From assembly GCA_020845755.1 (NCBI GenBank), contig JADLFE010000036.1, positions 1 through 64,000 on the forward strand: 64,000 bases of DNA, written 5' to 3'. The notes under the pieces are model-generated. The model had not been told where the DNA came from, did no database searches, and saw only the letters and a list, made by a program, of their open reading frames with translations. This document shows, piece after piece, positions 42,671-51,954 of the stretch (within the stretch, counting starts at the first letter, position 1; each line of letters starts with the position of its first letter). The translations under genes and the position numbers were made by a program. This stretch comes from Phycisphaerales bacterium (GTDB lineage: Bacteria > Planctomycetota > Phycisphaerae > Phycisphaerales > UBA1924).

Positions 42671-45600
42671 TCAGAATCCGGCGTCGATGCCAAGCGGCGT
42701 TCCCAGTGTCTGGAACGCACCCGGGAAGAACGCGTCGGAGTGTGTCATGCTCGCCACGATCGGCGAAGAGCTCTTCACCGTGATGCCATAGAACGCATCG
42801 ACCAGACGGCGTGAGCCGGTCACGAGGTCATGGACGTTGACGTCGACGGTCTGGCGGCTCGGGAGCGACATGCGGAACGTCTCTGAGCCCAGGCCGTTGT
42901 CGTAGAACAGAGTCACCTCGCACAGCACCGACGACGAGGTCGGGTTGTAGAGTTTGAGCGATTCGGTCACGGCGCTGCCGGACGCCGGGCGGAATCCTTC
43001 GCCGAATCCCCACAAGGAGTAGGCCTTGTCGGTGAGCATCGTTCCCAGGCCCTCGCCATAGGCCAGCGCCGAGCGGCTGACCGTGATGGGCCCCGACGCC
43101 TCGTAACTCACCGCGTAGTTGAGGCCGGTCGGGAAGGACGGGAGCGTCGCGAGATCAAGGGTCTTGCGTCCCTGGGCGGGCACGGTCAAAACCCAGCGGT
43201 ACGCCGATCCGTTCGAGAACACGAAACTGAGGGTGACATCGACGGATTTGGTGTCCGTGTTGAGGAACTGCAGGTTCTCGTCGGTCGTGCTCACGTTGAG
43301 CGAGCCTTCGGGGAGCACCCCCTTGGTCGCGCCGCCGCTGGCGTCGCCAGCGAAACCGTCCGCAGCGTGGTTGGTCGAGTCATAATGCGTCATCGCGGCG
43401 ACCAGCGAGGCGCCGTCTGAGACAACCCGCACGCCGTAGGTTCCGACCAGGACGGCGTCCTCGGCGTTGAAATTCCAACCGCCGCGCCGGTACGCACCGA
43501 GTTCCTGGGTGAGGACGATGGGCGAGCCGCCGCCCTCGGGGTAGAGGTAGGTGGTGATCTTGGCGGGCTGGTTCGTGATGTTGGTGAAGAGGATCAGGTC
43601 GGTGACGCCGTCCGAACCGTCGGACTTGGCCACACCGCCGAAGGTCCACGAGTTTGACACGCGAGTGGTGAAGGCTTCTCCGACGGCGGCGCGGGTGCCC
43701 GCCAGGATGAACTGGTCGTAGTGGCTGAAGGTTGCCGCCACCGGGAGTTGGCTGCGGATCTCGAGCGAATAAGGCGTGTCCTTGCGGACCAGGAGCTCGT
43801 TGCGTGCGTACATGCCCGGGTCGGTGATCGTGACACCGCCGCGTTCGCCGGCGCCGAGGGTGATGTCGGCGATGACCTCATCGCGTTGGGCGGTCGGATC
43901 GCTGGGGTTGTATTCGTAGCGAGCGATGACAACGACGCGCGAGGGGTCGTCGTTGGTGTTGACCATGGGGATGAAGGTGTAGGTCTCGGCGTTGGCGTAG
44001 CCCTCGGGGTAGTACTCGCGGTAGGGGAGTTGTGCGATCGACACGCTGGTCGAGCCGTCGGGCTGCAGGAGCGTCTCGCTCGCGGGGCTGGCCGGGTCGG
44101 CGGCCAGGTGCCCGCCGCCGGTGTTGCTGTTGAGCATGTCGTACATCTGCGCGACCAGTGTTGGATTGTCGCCGACGAAGATGAAGTAGCGGAACGAGGC
44201 CGAGTTGCTGTTGCCGCCCGCGCCGCTGAGCGAGCCCAGGTCAAAGCCGATGGAGAGCAGGCTGTCGGATGACGAACCGTCGGGGTCGTTCCGTGGGAGC
44301 GACAGCAATTGCTCGGGGTCGCGCAGGTCGGTGAGCGTGCTCAGGATGTTGACGGTGGCGCGGGTCTCGCTCGCCGCGGCCGCCAAGGCCACGGTTAGGC
44401 CGTTGGGATAGAGGTTGTTGGCGAACGAGGCGCTGGCGAATGGGCGTGTCGCGTCCAGGTCGTTGGCGGTGTTGTTCGTGCGTGGGAAGAGGTTGGCGCC
44501 CATGTTGGGGTTGAACGCCTCCATCCACATCACGTTCTCCATCGCTTTGGCGGTGGTGTTGGAGATGCGGACGTCGATCGCGACAAAGGAATCATTGATC
44601 CCGAATGAGAGCGTCCGCTTCACGCGCAGGCCGTTGGAGAGCCCCTCGGTGACGAGGCGATTGTTGAACGAATCACTCTGGTCCTCGATCGACATGGGCA
44701 TGTCGATCCGGTCGAGGCCACCGTTGGAATTGTCGAAACCGTACGAGTTGCGGAAGTAGGTGCCCGACGCCGTCGCCCCGAAATAGGTGGTGGGCGTTGC
44801 GCTGGAGTTTGAGGAGTTGAAGAGCAGTTCGGTGCCGCGGTACGAGAGTCCGGTCGCGGGGTTGGTCGGCCCGGACAGCAGCGTGCCGCCGGCGTTGATA
44901 CCCAGACCGAGCACCGACCCGGTCGCCGACAACGCCGGGTCCGAGACGCCGGTCACGATCGTGATGCCCAGGCGGTAGTTTCCTGTCGTCGCGGCGAGCC
45001 GGCCCGTGGTGACATTGAACGGGTCATAGTCCATGTTGGAGTTTTCGGAGACGGCGATGTAGAAGGTCCCGCCGTCGACCACCAGGAAGTTCTGGAGGAG
45101 CGCGCCTTGGGCGTTGGGGAGTGAGGCGCGGGTGATCTCGGTTCCCGCGGCGTTGAAGAGGCGAAGGCCCAGGTCGGCCGTACCCGCCGTCTGTGCCCGG
45201 AAACTCAGGGTCGAACCGCTCGAGATGGTCATCTTGAAGATGTCTCGGTCCAACTGCCCGAACCCGCCGTCGCCGATGAAGGCGTCGATGTTCGCGCTCC
45301 CGCCCGCCAGGGCGGCGTCAATGTCCCGGGCCGTCTCGGGCGTGTCGTTGGACTCGAACGCCCCGAAGATGTTGTTGGTGAGCGTGAGCTGCAATTCCCA
45401 CGCGATGAGTGTGCCAACGTTCCCGCCGGCCATGTCCGTGATGACCAGCGTCCAGGTGCCCAGCGCGCTGTAGCCGTCGAAGGTCGAGAGTGGCTGGTCA
45501 GGCTTGAACGAGCCCGCGAACGGCGCGGAGCCCGCCGAGATCGGCGTCGCCACATCGTCGTCGAAGAGCGTGTTGGTGAAGTCCTGCCCGTTGAACCCGC

Positions 45601-48091
45601 GCCGGTTGGCGAGCACGACGCTGCGGCCGTTGGGCGCGATCAGCGTCATGATGAGGTCGCTGTCGTATTCGTGTGTCAGGTTGATCTTGATGTTCGCGTC
45701 CAGCACCTGGCGCGAATCCGTGACCACGATCGAACTGCTGGTCGAGCCCGACGACCCGCTCGATGGGATATTCAGCGGTGTGGGGATGTTCGCGTCCAGG
45801 ATCAACTGGTCGTTCCCGATCAGATCGACCGCGAACTTCAGCGTGTACGAGCCGGTCGACTGCGACGTTCCGCTCTGCGCGACCGTCGCGTTGTACGCGC
45901 TGTTGCCGAAGCCGCTCACGCCCAGGTAGTACGTCCCGCCGGTGGTCACGAAGAAGTCGATGTAGGCGTCCTTGCCGAAGAACTGGTCGTTGATCGCAAG
46001 TTGCTCGCCGCGTGCGTTGAACAGGCGGAGGACCGAGTCGAGCGTGCTGACGGTCGCCAGGCGCTGCGCCACGACCTCGCCGGTGATCTGCCCGCCGCGT
46101 GGGATGTCGATGCGGAACAGGTCAACGTCCTTGCCGATGTAGACCCCGTCGCCGATGGTCGCGCCGCTGAACGTCGCGTTGCCCGAGGCGCTGAATGTTG
46201 TGAGCGTCGCCGTCGCAAGGGTGTCGTTGCTCTCGTTGCTCCCCGAGACGCCGACGACCTTGAAGTTGTACGTCGTGTCGGTGCCCGTGGAAGGATCGCC
46301 GTTGAGCAGGTTGCCGTTGAGGTCCTTGAAATAGTCCGCGTCGAGGACCAGGCGGTACTCGTCGAGCGGTAGACGCTGCTGCGGGAAGCCGCTCGTCAGG
46401 TTGAGCGCGATGATCACCACACGCGAATCGGTGGGCGAGAGGGCCACGCCGCCGATCGGGATGACCTGGTCGTCGCCGGTGCCAAAGACATTGTCCGCCC
46501 CGTTGCGGACCAGGGATACACCGCCGGTCGCCAGCAGGGTCCCGTCGATGTCCTTGTTGAACTCGATGGTGATCGAGCGGACCGGCGTGCCAGTGGTGCT
46601 GCTGATCTGCCCGGTGATCGGGCCCGGATCGACGCGGTGCACGATCGGCCCGTCCTTGCCGATGATCTCCAGCGCGCGGTTGATGTTCAGGCGGCCGCCC
46701 GACACGACCTTGCCCTGCAGTGCCGGCAGTGGATCGACGCTGTCGATGAGCGCGCGCCGGATCTCCTCGGGCGAGGCGTCGGGCTTGTAACTCTTGAGCA
46801 GTGCCACGGCGCCAGCCACGGTGGGCGACGAGAAACTCGTCCCGCTGATGTACTGATAGCCCGATCCCATCGAGGTCGTGTAGTTGAAGAGGCCGGGCGC
46901 GCCCAGATCGACAGTCTCCGGGCCGTAACTGCTGAACCCGGCCATGCCGTCCTGGTTGTCGGTGGCGGCGACCGCGACCAGCCCGGGGAGGTTGTACGAA
47001 GCCGGATAGTCGGTGACGTCGGGGTCGTCGTTGTTGTACGCCGAGTTACCCGCGGCCGCGACGAACACGCCGCCCGAATCGATGAACGCCTGGATCGCGT
47101 CGCGCTCCGAGTCGTATCCCTGGGGAGCGTCCTTGTAGAAGGTGTCGCCGAACCCGCCGTAACTGTTGTTGGAGGCGACGAGGTTGTCGCCGCGCTCGCG
47201 GAGCATCGTGCAATAATCGTGCGAGCCGATGATCGCCGAGAGAACGAGGCTCCCGTAGCGATCGGCGATCTTGAGCGGGACAAGCCCGACGTTCCACGCG
47301 ACGCCCGTCACGCCCAGGTTGTTGTTGCCGACAGCGCCGACCACGCCCGCGACCGCGGTGCCGTGCCCTTCCTGATCGTCGGGGTTGTTGTCCAGTTCGC
47401 CGAAGTCCCAGCCGTGGATGTCATCGACGAATCCGTTCCCGTCGTCGTCGATCCCGTTGCCGGCGATCTCGCCGGGGTTGGTCCAGATGTTCGCCTGCAG
47501 ATCCGGGTGGTCCGTCTGCACGCCCGTGTCGATGATGGCGATCAGGACGTCCTGCGAGCCGATCGTCTTGTCCCACGCGTCGGTCGAGTCGATGTCGGCG
47601 TCGATCACGCCGTCCTGACCCGCGATGTTCTGCCCGACGTTCTGGTGGGTGTACTGGTTCACGAATTGCGGGTCGTTGGGCACCTGCTGTGTATGCGAGA
47701 TGCGGTCCGGCTCGATGTTCACGAGCATCGGGAACTTCGCCTGGGCCCGCGCGATCGCGTCCGGCGTCACGATCCCCGTTGTCCGCAGCGCCGCCCAACG
47801 TCCGCGCCCGATGCCATAGGCCATGTCCGCCGACACGCCCATCTCGGCCGCGATCGCCTTGGCCGTCGTCGCCGCCACGCCAACGCCGAGTTGCTGATCA
47901 AATGACAGCACCCACGACCCCGCCGCGACGTCGACCTCGACGCCGTGCCACATGCCCTTGGTCGGCGATCCCAGCAGGTCGCCGCTCGCGGTCCTGAGAT
48001 TCCACGGATCGCCCGCCAGGAACATGCGGCCTTCGAGCGATTCGATCAGATTCGCCGGGCTACCGGCGACGGAAAAGCGTTGACGCGGCAT
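42671..48091 (-). CDS. Giant subtilisin-like (S8) surface protease with P/proprotein and PPC-type domains
   Basis: 1806 residues. The N-terminus has LIESLEGRMFLAGDP, a LEPR-XLL-like motif. The S8 domain (about 180-440) has a full catalytic triad: Asp188 in AIIDTGV, His243 in GHGTAVAG and Ser419 in GTSFSSPTVAG. Later segments include a big Ig-like/SwmB region (SITIEFNKDIDG), PPC-like domains (DVDLFRIDIPRG), a proprotein convertase P-domain (NLTHEYDSDLIMTLIAPNG in part; GTWTLVITDMAGG) and a long C-terminal region of unclear fold with FSHYDQFI- and MTHYDS-type repeats. Start 48091 was chosen because the motif follows directly and GGAG precedes; the frame is open to 48868 only by chance. It is probably exported and calcium-dependent (inference). 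Confidence 0.9.
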   Translation of the reverse strand: MPRQRFSVAGSPANLIESLEGRMFLAGDPWNLRTASGDLLGSPTKGMWHGVEVDVAAGSWVLSFDQQLGVGVAATTAKAIAAEMGVSADMAYGIGRGRWAALRTTGIVTPDAIARAQAKFPMLVNIEPDRISHTQQVPNDPQFVNQYTHQNVGQNIAGQDGVIDADIDSTDAWDKTIGSQDVLIAIIDTGVQTDHPDLQANIWTNPGEIAGNGIDDDGNGFVDDIHGWDFGELDNNPDDQEGHGTAVAGVVGAVGNNNLGVTGVAWNVGLVPLKIADRYGSLVLSAIIGSHDYCTMLRERGDNLVASNNSYGGFGDTFYKDAPQGYDSERDAIQAFIDSGGVFVAAAGNSAYNNDDPDVTDYPASYNLPGLVAVAATDNQDGMAGFSSYGPETVDLGAPGLFNYTTSMGSGYQYISGTSFSSPTVAGAVALLKSYKPDASPEEIRRALIDSVDPLPALQGKVVSGGRLNINRALEIIGKDGPIVHRVDPGPITGQISSTTGTPVRSITIEFNKDIDGTLLATGGVSLVRNGADNVFGTGDDQVIPIGGVALSPTDSRVVIIALNLTSGFPQQRLPLDEYRLVLDADYFKDLNGNLLNGDPSTGTDTTYNFKVVGVSGSNESNDTLATATLTTFSASGNATFSGATIGDGVYIGKDVDLFRIDIPRGGQITGEVVAQRLATVSTLDSVLRLFNARGEQLAINDQFFGKDAYIDFFVTTGGTYYLGVSGFGNSAYNATVAQSGTSQSTGSYTLKFAVDLIGNDQLILDANIPTPLNIPSSGSSGSTSSSIVVTDSRQVLDANIKINLTHEYDSDLIMTLIAPNGRSVVLANRRGFNGQDFTNTLFDDDVATPISAGSAPFAGSFKPDQPLSTFDGYSALGTWTLVITDMAGGNVGTLIAWELQLTLTNNIFGAFESNDTPETARDIDAALAGGSANIDAFIGDGGFGQLDRDIFKMTISSGSTLSFRAQTAGTADLGLRLFNAAGTEITRASLPNAQGALLQNFLVVDGGTFYIAVSENSNMDYDPFNVTTGRLAATTGNYRLGITIVTGVSDPALSATGSVLGLGINAGGTLLSGPTNPATGLSYRGTELLFNSSNSSATPTTYFGATASGTYFRNSYGFDNSNGGLDRIDMPMSIEDQSDSFNNRLVTEGLSNGLRVKRTLSFGINDSFVAIDVRISNTTAKAMENVMWMEAFNPNMGANLFPRTNNTANDLDATRPFASASFANNLYPNGLTVALAAAASETRATVNILSTLTDLRDPEQLLSLPRNDPDGSSSDSLLSIGFDLGSLSGAGGNSNSASFRYFIFVGDNPTLVAQMYDMLNSNTGGGHLAADPASPASETLLQPDGSTSVSIAQLPYREYYPEGYANAETYTFIPMVNTNDDPSRVVVIARYEYNPSDPTAQRDEVIADITLGAGERGGVTITDPGMYARNELLVRKDTPYSLEIRSQLPVAATFSHYDQFILAGTRAAVGEAFTTRVSNSWTFGGVAKSDGSDGVTDLILFTNITNQPAKITTYLYPEGGGSPIVLTQELGAYRRGGWNFNAEDAVLVGTYGVRVVSDGASLVAAMTHYDSTNHAADGFAGDASGGATKGVLPEGSLNVSTTDENLQFLNTDTKSVDVTLSFVFSNGSAYRWVLTVPAQGRKTLDLATLPSFPTGLNYAVSYEASGPITVSRSALAYGEGLGTMLTDKAYSLWGFGEGFRPASGSAVTESLKLYNPTSSSVLCEVTLFYDNGLGSETFRMSLPSRQTVDVNVHDLVTGSRRLVDAFYGITVKSSSPIVASMTHSDAFFPGAFQTLGTPLGIDAGF

Positions 48092-48383
48092 TCGCGAACT
48101 CCGAAAAACGAATCCAAGGGGAGCATCGGGCGCCCAAAGCGCGGCCGGCGCCGTCACGCTTCCCGCGCAACGCCGCAACCAACCCGGAGTCAGGACCACG
48201 CCCCGACACCAAGCCCGGTGGACCTCCGCCCGAAGGCACTCACGACGGACAGGCCCGACATCCATCATTGTCACAGGAAATCGTGCCGGGCACAAGTCCA
48301 CCCCGGTCCGTTCCAAACAAAGTTCTAGAATTTCCCCAAATCCCCACGCGGCCAAGACTTGGATCTTCCCCAATCCTCGCCGG

Positions 48384-49664
48384 CTAGGCCCCTCCGGGCC
48401 CGCCATTCTGACGGGTTCCGCCCCGCGTCGTCGCCGCCCGGGTCGCCCATTCCGCCAAGAGCGCCGCGTGCCGGGCACTCGCCCCCTGGTTCGCCCGGAT
48501 GCACGCCCTCCCCCGCTCCGCCAGCCCCGCCCGCCCGGGTTCATCCCCGATCCACCGGTCCAGGTCAGACGCCAGGCTTCCACGGTTCGTCCGGGCGATT
48601 CCTCCCGCCGCATCAAACGCAAGCACAATGTTCGCAAAGTCAGACACCGCGGGGCCGATGAGCGTTGGCCGCCCGAGCGCAATCGGCTCGATCGGGTCCG
48701 AGCCGTACTGGTCGCCAAACGACCGCCCGACCACCACCAGTGTCGCGAGCGAATAGGCTTGGCGAAGTTCACCGATCGAATCCAGCAGGAACCTCCCGGA
48801 CGCGGGGCGTCCCGATCCGGGCTTGCTCCGTCGAACAGAGTCCGGCATGGCGGCCGCGGCCTCTTCAAACCGTTCGGGCTTGCGGGGCGCGCACAGCAGT
48901 TGCACGCCCGCCGGGCACGCCGCGTGGAGCAGCGCCTCTTCTTCGGGGCCTGTGCTTCCCGCCACGATCAGGGGTTTGGTGCGATCGATCATCAAGGCTC
49001 GCGCCAGGTCGTCCGAGCCTGCCACGGCGTCCTCGATCTTGGCCGCGTCCCACTTCATGGAGCCTGTGATCGACAGCCGCTCCTTCGCGAGGCCCATCGC
49101 CAGGAAGCGATCGGCGTAATCGCTGTCTTGTACCGCCGCGAAGGAAAGCGATTTGAAGGTGCGCCCGATCACGCCGCGGATCCGCCGATAGCCCTTGAAC
49201 GAGCGTGCGCTCAGGCGTCCGTTGATCACGCCGATCGGGATGCCCCGCGCCGCGCACGCCCCGACGAAATTCGGCCAGACCTCGAGTTCAACCAATCCGA
49301 CCGCGTCGGGTCGAACCGCATCGAGAAACTTCGCAACGCTCCTCGAGAAATCGAGCGGATATCGCACGACCGTGTGATTCGCCGCGAAGAGATCGGTCGC
49401 GCGTTTCAGGCCCGTGTCGGTCGTGGCGCACACCACTACCTCGCAGGATTCGGCCAGCATCGGCACGACCTGGCGAAGCGCGTTGACCTCGCCCACCGAC
49501 ACCGCGTGGAGCAGCACCCGCGGGCACCGCGGCACGGGCAGCGAGGGGGTGTTGCCGAATCGTTCTGACCACCCGCCGCGCTGCTTGCGAGCCCAGAACG
49601 GGGCCGAGATCACGCCCCCCAAGGCATAGAGCACATCGAGCGTGTTCACGCTGGTCTTCGACAT
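48384..49664 (-). CDS. waaA: 3-deoxy-D-manno-octulosonic acid (Kdo) transferase
   Basis: Transfers Kdo from CMP-Kdo to a lipid A precursor at the inner membrane, so the organism probably makes LPS. The 426-residue GT-B protein has the family marks GGWSERFG (acidic catalytic site region), HAVSVGEVNA, VELEVWPNF, VINGRLSARSFKGYRR and the C-terminal FGDQYGSDPIEPIALGRPTLIGP (part: SDPIEPIALGRPTLIGP). The length is typical. The N-terminal hydrophobic stretch is the usual membrane anchor. It stands between tRNA-Val and the subtilase gene on the same strand, and no other LPS gene is nearby. Confidence 0.92.
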   Translation of the reverse strand: MSKTSVNTLDVLYALGGVISAPFWARKQRGGWSERFGNTPSLPVPRCPRVLLHAVSVGEVNALRQVVPMLAESCEVVVCATTDTGLKRATDLFAANHTVVRYPLDFSRSVAKFLDAVRPDAVGLVELEVWPNFVGACAARGIPIGVINGRLSARSFKGYRRIRGVIGRTFKSLSFAAVQDSDYADRFLAMGLAKERLSITGSMKWDAAKIEDAVAGSDDLARALMIDRTKPLIVAGSTGPEEEALLHAACPAGVQLLCAPRKPERFEEAAAAMPDSVRRSKPGSGRPASGRFLLDSIGELRQAYSLATLVVVGRSFGDQYGSDPIEPIALGRPTLIGPAVSDFANIVLAFDAAGGIARTNRGSLASDLDRWIGDEPGRAGLAERGRACIRANQGASARHAALLAEWATRAATTRGGTRQNGGPGGA

Positions 49665-49670
49665 CAGTAA

Positions 49671-49743
49671 TGGGCAGGCCGGGATTCGAACCCGGGACCC
49701 TTCGCGTGTAAGGCGAATGCTCTAGCCGCTGAGCTACCCGCCC
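49671..49743 (-). tRNA. tRNA-Val (anticodon TAC)
   Basis: A cloverleaf on the minus strand with acceptor GGGCGGG/CCTGCCC (one G-U pair), anticodon stem TTCGC/GCGAA around loop CTTACAC (anticodon TAC), and T arm CCCGGGTTCGAATCCCGG. Discriminator A; CCA is not encoded. It ends seven bases before the waaA start on the same strand. Confidence 0.96.
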
Positions 49744-49842
49744 AAGTCATCCCGTCGCCGTCGCGACAGGTCCATGGTGCGTGCCGAGACTTTAGGGGCT
49801 CGACCCCATCTTCGCCGACCCGGACGCTTGCGCGTGGAAGAA

Positions 49843-51102
49843 TCAGTCGATTTGGCTCGTTGGCCGCGAGGCAAGGTCGGTGCGCCACGTCCGGGTATCG
49901 CGCCCCATCTCGCGTCCGAGCCTGCTCAGTGACTGCATCGTCTCGGCCTGGAACGCGCCGACCACCGGCGGGTGCCAGTCGTCCGGGATCGCCAGGTACC
50001 GGAATTCGACGTCGATTCCATCGCGTCTCTGCAGTTCTGTCGTGAGCGACAACTGGCGCAGCGTACCGAGCGTGGAGGAACGAATCGCCGTGGCCACGCT
50101 GGCCTCGGTAATGGACACCCAGGTAGGGTCGATCCTCTGTGGCGTTCCTCCGAGTTGGTTGTTGACGATGACCCAGAAGCGAAACTTTGGGAGCGTGCGC
50201 GCGGGGTTGCGTTCCTTGAACAACTGCACCGGCGCGCCGCGTGATCGGAGATCGGCGTCATAGAGAATGTTCGAGGTCGTCCCGCCGTCGACGTACAGCG
50301 TGTCATCGATGACGACGGGCGGGAAGAGGGCGGGGATCGCCGCCGATGCCATCAGCACCTTGTAGAACCGATCACTCTCCAGTTCGCCCGTTTCGATGCG
50401 GGCGGCCTCGGTGGTCAGGTCCCAGGGGTGCATCCGCCCGAGATCGAGGTTGGTCGCGCCGATGGCGAGGGTGCGCCCGTCGCGTTCCGCGGCCGCGATC
50501 GCCGCGATCGTCGGGCGGTCGATCTGTTCGCGCACGTCGCGCTCCAGGCCCTTGGTGTCCATGAACGACTGCCGTCCCGGGAGGAAGAAGAAGATGTCGC
50601 GCAGCGTGATCCAGTCCTTCTTCGGGTGCTCGTAGAGTTCGAGCACTCGCCTGTATGACTGGTCATCGCCCAGGAGCGCAAATGGCGCGATCAGCGCGCC
50701 GGTGCTCACGCCGGTCACAACGTCGAAGGTCGGGCGGCTCCACGACGGATCCTTGACGTCGCCCCACCCCTCGAGAATCCCCGCCGCGAACGCGCCGTAG
50801 TCGCCCCCGCCGGAGATCATGAGCACGTCGAATACCGCTGGGGGCCCGCCGCGTTCCTGCATCGCGACTTCCTGTTCCATGCGGCGCACGGTGCGGTCGA
50901 CCAACTTGCGGAGGTGGCGTGCCGTCGCCTCTTCCTGCACGCGAGCCCGGGCCCGCAGTTCTTCGGGCTGGAGGGCCGGGCGGCTGACAGCGCAGGCGCA
51001 CAGGACCGGCGCGACGATCAGCATGAGCACCATGCAGATTGTCCGTGCGGACCCGTGGTGCGGGCGCGGACGACGATTCTGGGATGTTCCGGACGTGGTC
51101 AT
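49843..51102 (-). CDS. Patatin-like phospholipase, predicted lipoprotein
   Basis: A 419-residue patatin-family lipid acyl hydrolase. The oxyanion hole is SGGGDYGAFAAG, the nucleophile is Ser133 in GVSTGAL, and the dyad Asp272 is in VDGGTTSN. The signal peptide ends in lipobox LCAC (Cys37), so it is probably anchored to a membrane by lipid. Start 51102 (MTTSGTSQ) gives the best signal peptide; ATG 51120 is in frame. The stretch after the signal (about 45-85) is helical. It lies behind the sigma factor gene on the same strand, 60 bases after its stop. Confidence 0.9.
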   Translation of the reverse strand: MTTSGTSQNRRPRPHHGSARTICMVLMLIVAPVLCACAVSRPALQPEELRARARVQEEATARHLRKLVDRTVRRMEQEVAMQERGGPPAVFDVLMISGGGDYGAFAAGILEGWGDVKDPSWSRPTFDVVTGVSTGALIAPFALLGDDQSYRRVLELYEHPKKDWITLRDIFFFLPGRQSFMDTKGLERDVREQIDRPTIAAIAAAERDGRTLAIGATNLDLGRMHPWDLTTEAARIETGELESDRFYKVLMASAAIPALFPPVVIDDTLYVDGGTTSNILYDADLRSRGAPVQLFKERNPARTLPKFRFWVIVNNQLGGTPQRIDPTWVSITEASVATAIRSSTLGTLRQLSLTTELQRRDGIDVEFRYLAIPDDWHPPVVGAFQAETMQSLSRLGREMGRDTRTWRTDLASRPTSQID

Positions 51103-51162
51103 GGAGAAGAGGCTAATCACATCGCGTGGATGGTTCCAGCGGCACGTTCGAACTCGGGCGGC

Positions 51163-51882
51163 TTACACGGGCGACAGCATCGACACCACCTGCTCAAATT
51201 CGCTGGTTGCTTCGCGCTGATCGCCGGCGGTCTCGGCGACGACCTCGCGGAGGATCGCATCAAGGCGACGCTTCACGGTCTGCACCGCCGCCGCCGCAAG
51301 GGCCGCGCTCTCAAAGCCGTGCGTAGCGGCCGCCTCGCTCAGGGGCACAAGCGATTCGCGGACGACGCGGGTCTCGAACAAGCGCCAATGCTGCCCGCGC
51401 CCCGTGTTCTGGAAATGTGCCTCACATCGGCGCATAGATTCTTCGAACATCGCAAGCGCCCAGCGCCGGTCGAAGGCCGTGCCGGGGTCCTCGTCGCGCG
51501 CGAGGCTCTCTTCACGTTCGATCGCTTCGCCGGAGACGAGCAGCCCCTGCCCGCGCGCCTGTCCGCGACGCCACTGGTCGGTCGCAAAGCGTTTGAGGGC
51601 CGCACGCACCAGCGAGCGAGCGCTCCCCGCCGCCTGATCGGCCCTGTCAAAGAGCCCGCGCGTCAGCACCACATCGGCAAAGAACGCCTGCGTCAGGTCC
51701 AGCGCCTCGTCGCGCGTCCGCGTCAGCCGGCGAGCACACGCATAGACCGGCGGCCAATACAGCCTCGCACATTCCTCAGCCGCCGCACGCCGTGTGTTCT
51801 CGTCCCCGCTCCGTACCCGGTCGATCAGCGTCCAGCACGTTGTAACGAACGAGGCTCCGGTCTGCTCCATCTTGTCACGCAC
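51163..51882 (-). CDS. ECF-type RNA polymerase sigma factor (planctomycete type)
   Basis: A 239-residue extracytoplasmic-function sigma factor. Region 2 is recognisable in AAAEECARLYWPPVYACARR, then RDEALDLTQAFFADVV, followed by SLVRAALKRFATDQWRR; region 4 is the diverged C-terminal part (LSEAAATHGFESAALAAAAVQTVKRR, quoted in part as SEAAATHGF and VQTVKRRLDAIL). The start is taken as GTG 51882, preceded by GGGAG; ATG 51870 is an alternative. It is divergent from a membrane Ser/Thr kinase, the standard arrangement of kinase-linked ECF sigma factors in Planctomycetota, which suggests control by phosphorylation. Confidence 0.85.
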   Translation of the reverse strand: MRDKMEQTGASFVTTCWTLIDRVRSGDENTRRAAAEECARLYWPPVYACARRLTRTRDEALDLTQAFFADVVLTRGLFDRADQAAGSARSLVRAALKRFATDQWRRGQARGQGLLVSGEAIEREESLARDEDPGTAFDRRWALAMFEESMRRCEAHFQNTGRGQHWRLFETRVVRESLVPLSEAAATHGFESAALAAAAVQTVKRRLDAILREVVAETAGDQREATSEFEQVVSMLSPV

Positions 51883-51885
51883 GGC

Positions 51886-51905
51886 GGAATCTCCCACGAG
51901 ATTCC
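51886..51905. promoter_or_regulatory. Perfect 8-bp palindrome in the sigma/kinase divergent spacer
   Basis: GGAATCTC (51886-51893) and GAGATTCC (51898-51905) are perfectly complementary around a 4-base centre. In the sigma-factor mRNA this forms a hairpin that takes up the GGGAG ribosome binding site and ends three bases before the GTG start. As DNA it is a candidate operator; GGAAT also resembles the -35 core of ECF promoters. The actual role cannot be decided from sequence. Confidence 0.6.
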
Positions 51906-51954
51906 TATGATATTGATACCCATGCGTATCACAAAGGGAAACCCGGAGATTCGC

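Noticed and set aside
48092..48868. N-terminal extension of the subtilase frame
   Set aside because: The frame is open but the sequence is Arg/Gly/Pro-rich without motifs, runs into the end of waaA, and the chosen start at 48091 has a ribosome binding site and the LEPR-XLL-like motif right behind it.
50914..51954. Upstream part of the kinase frame
   Set aside because: It is antisense to the patatin and sigma factor genes and shows no domain; the kinase begins in the divergent spacer.
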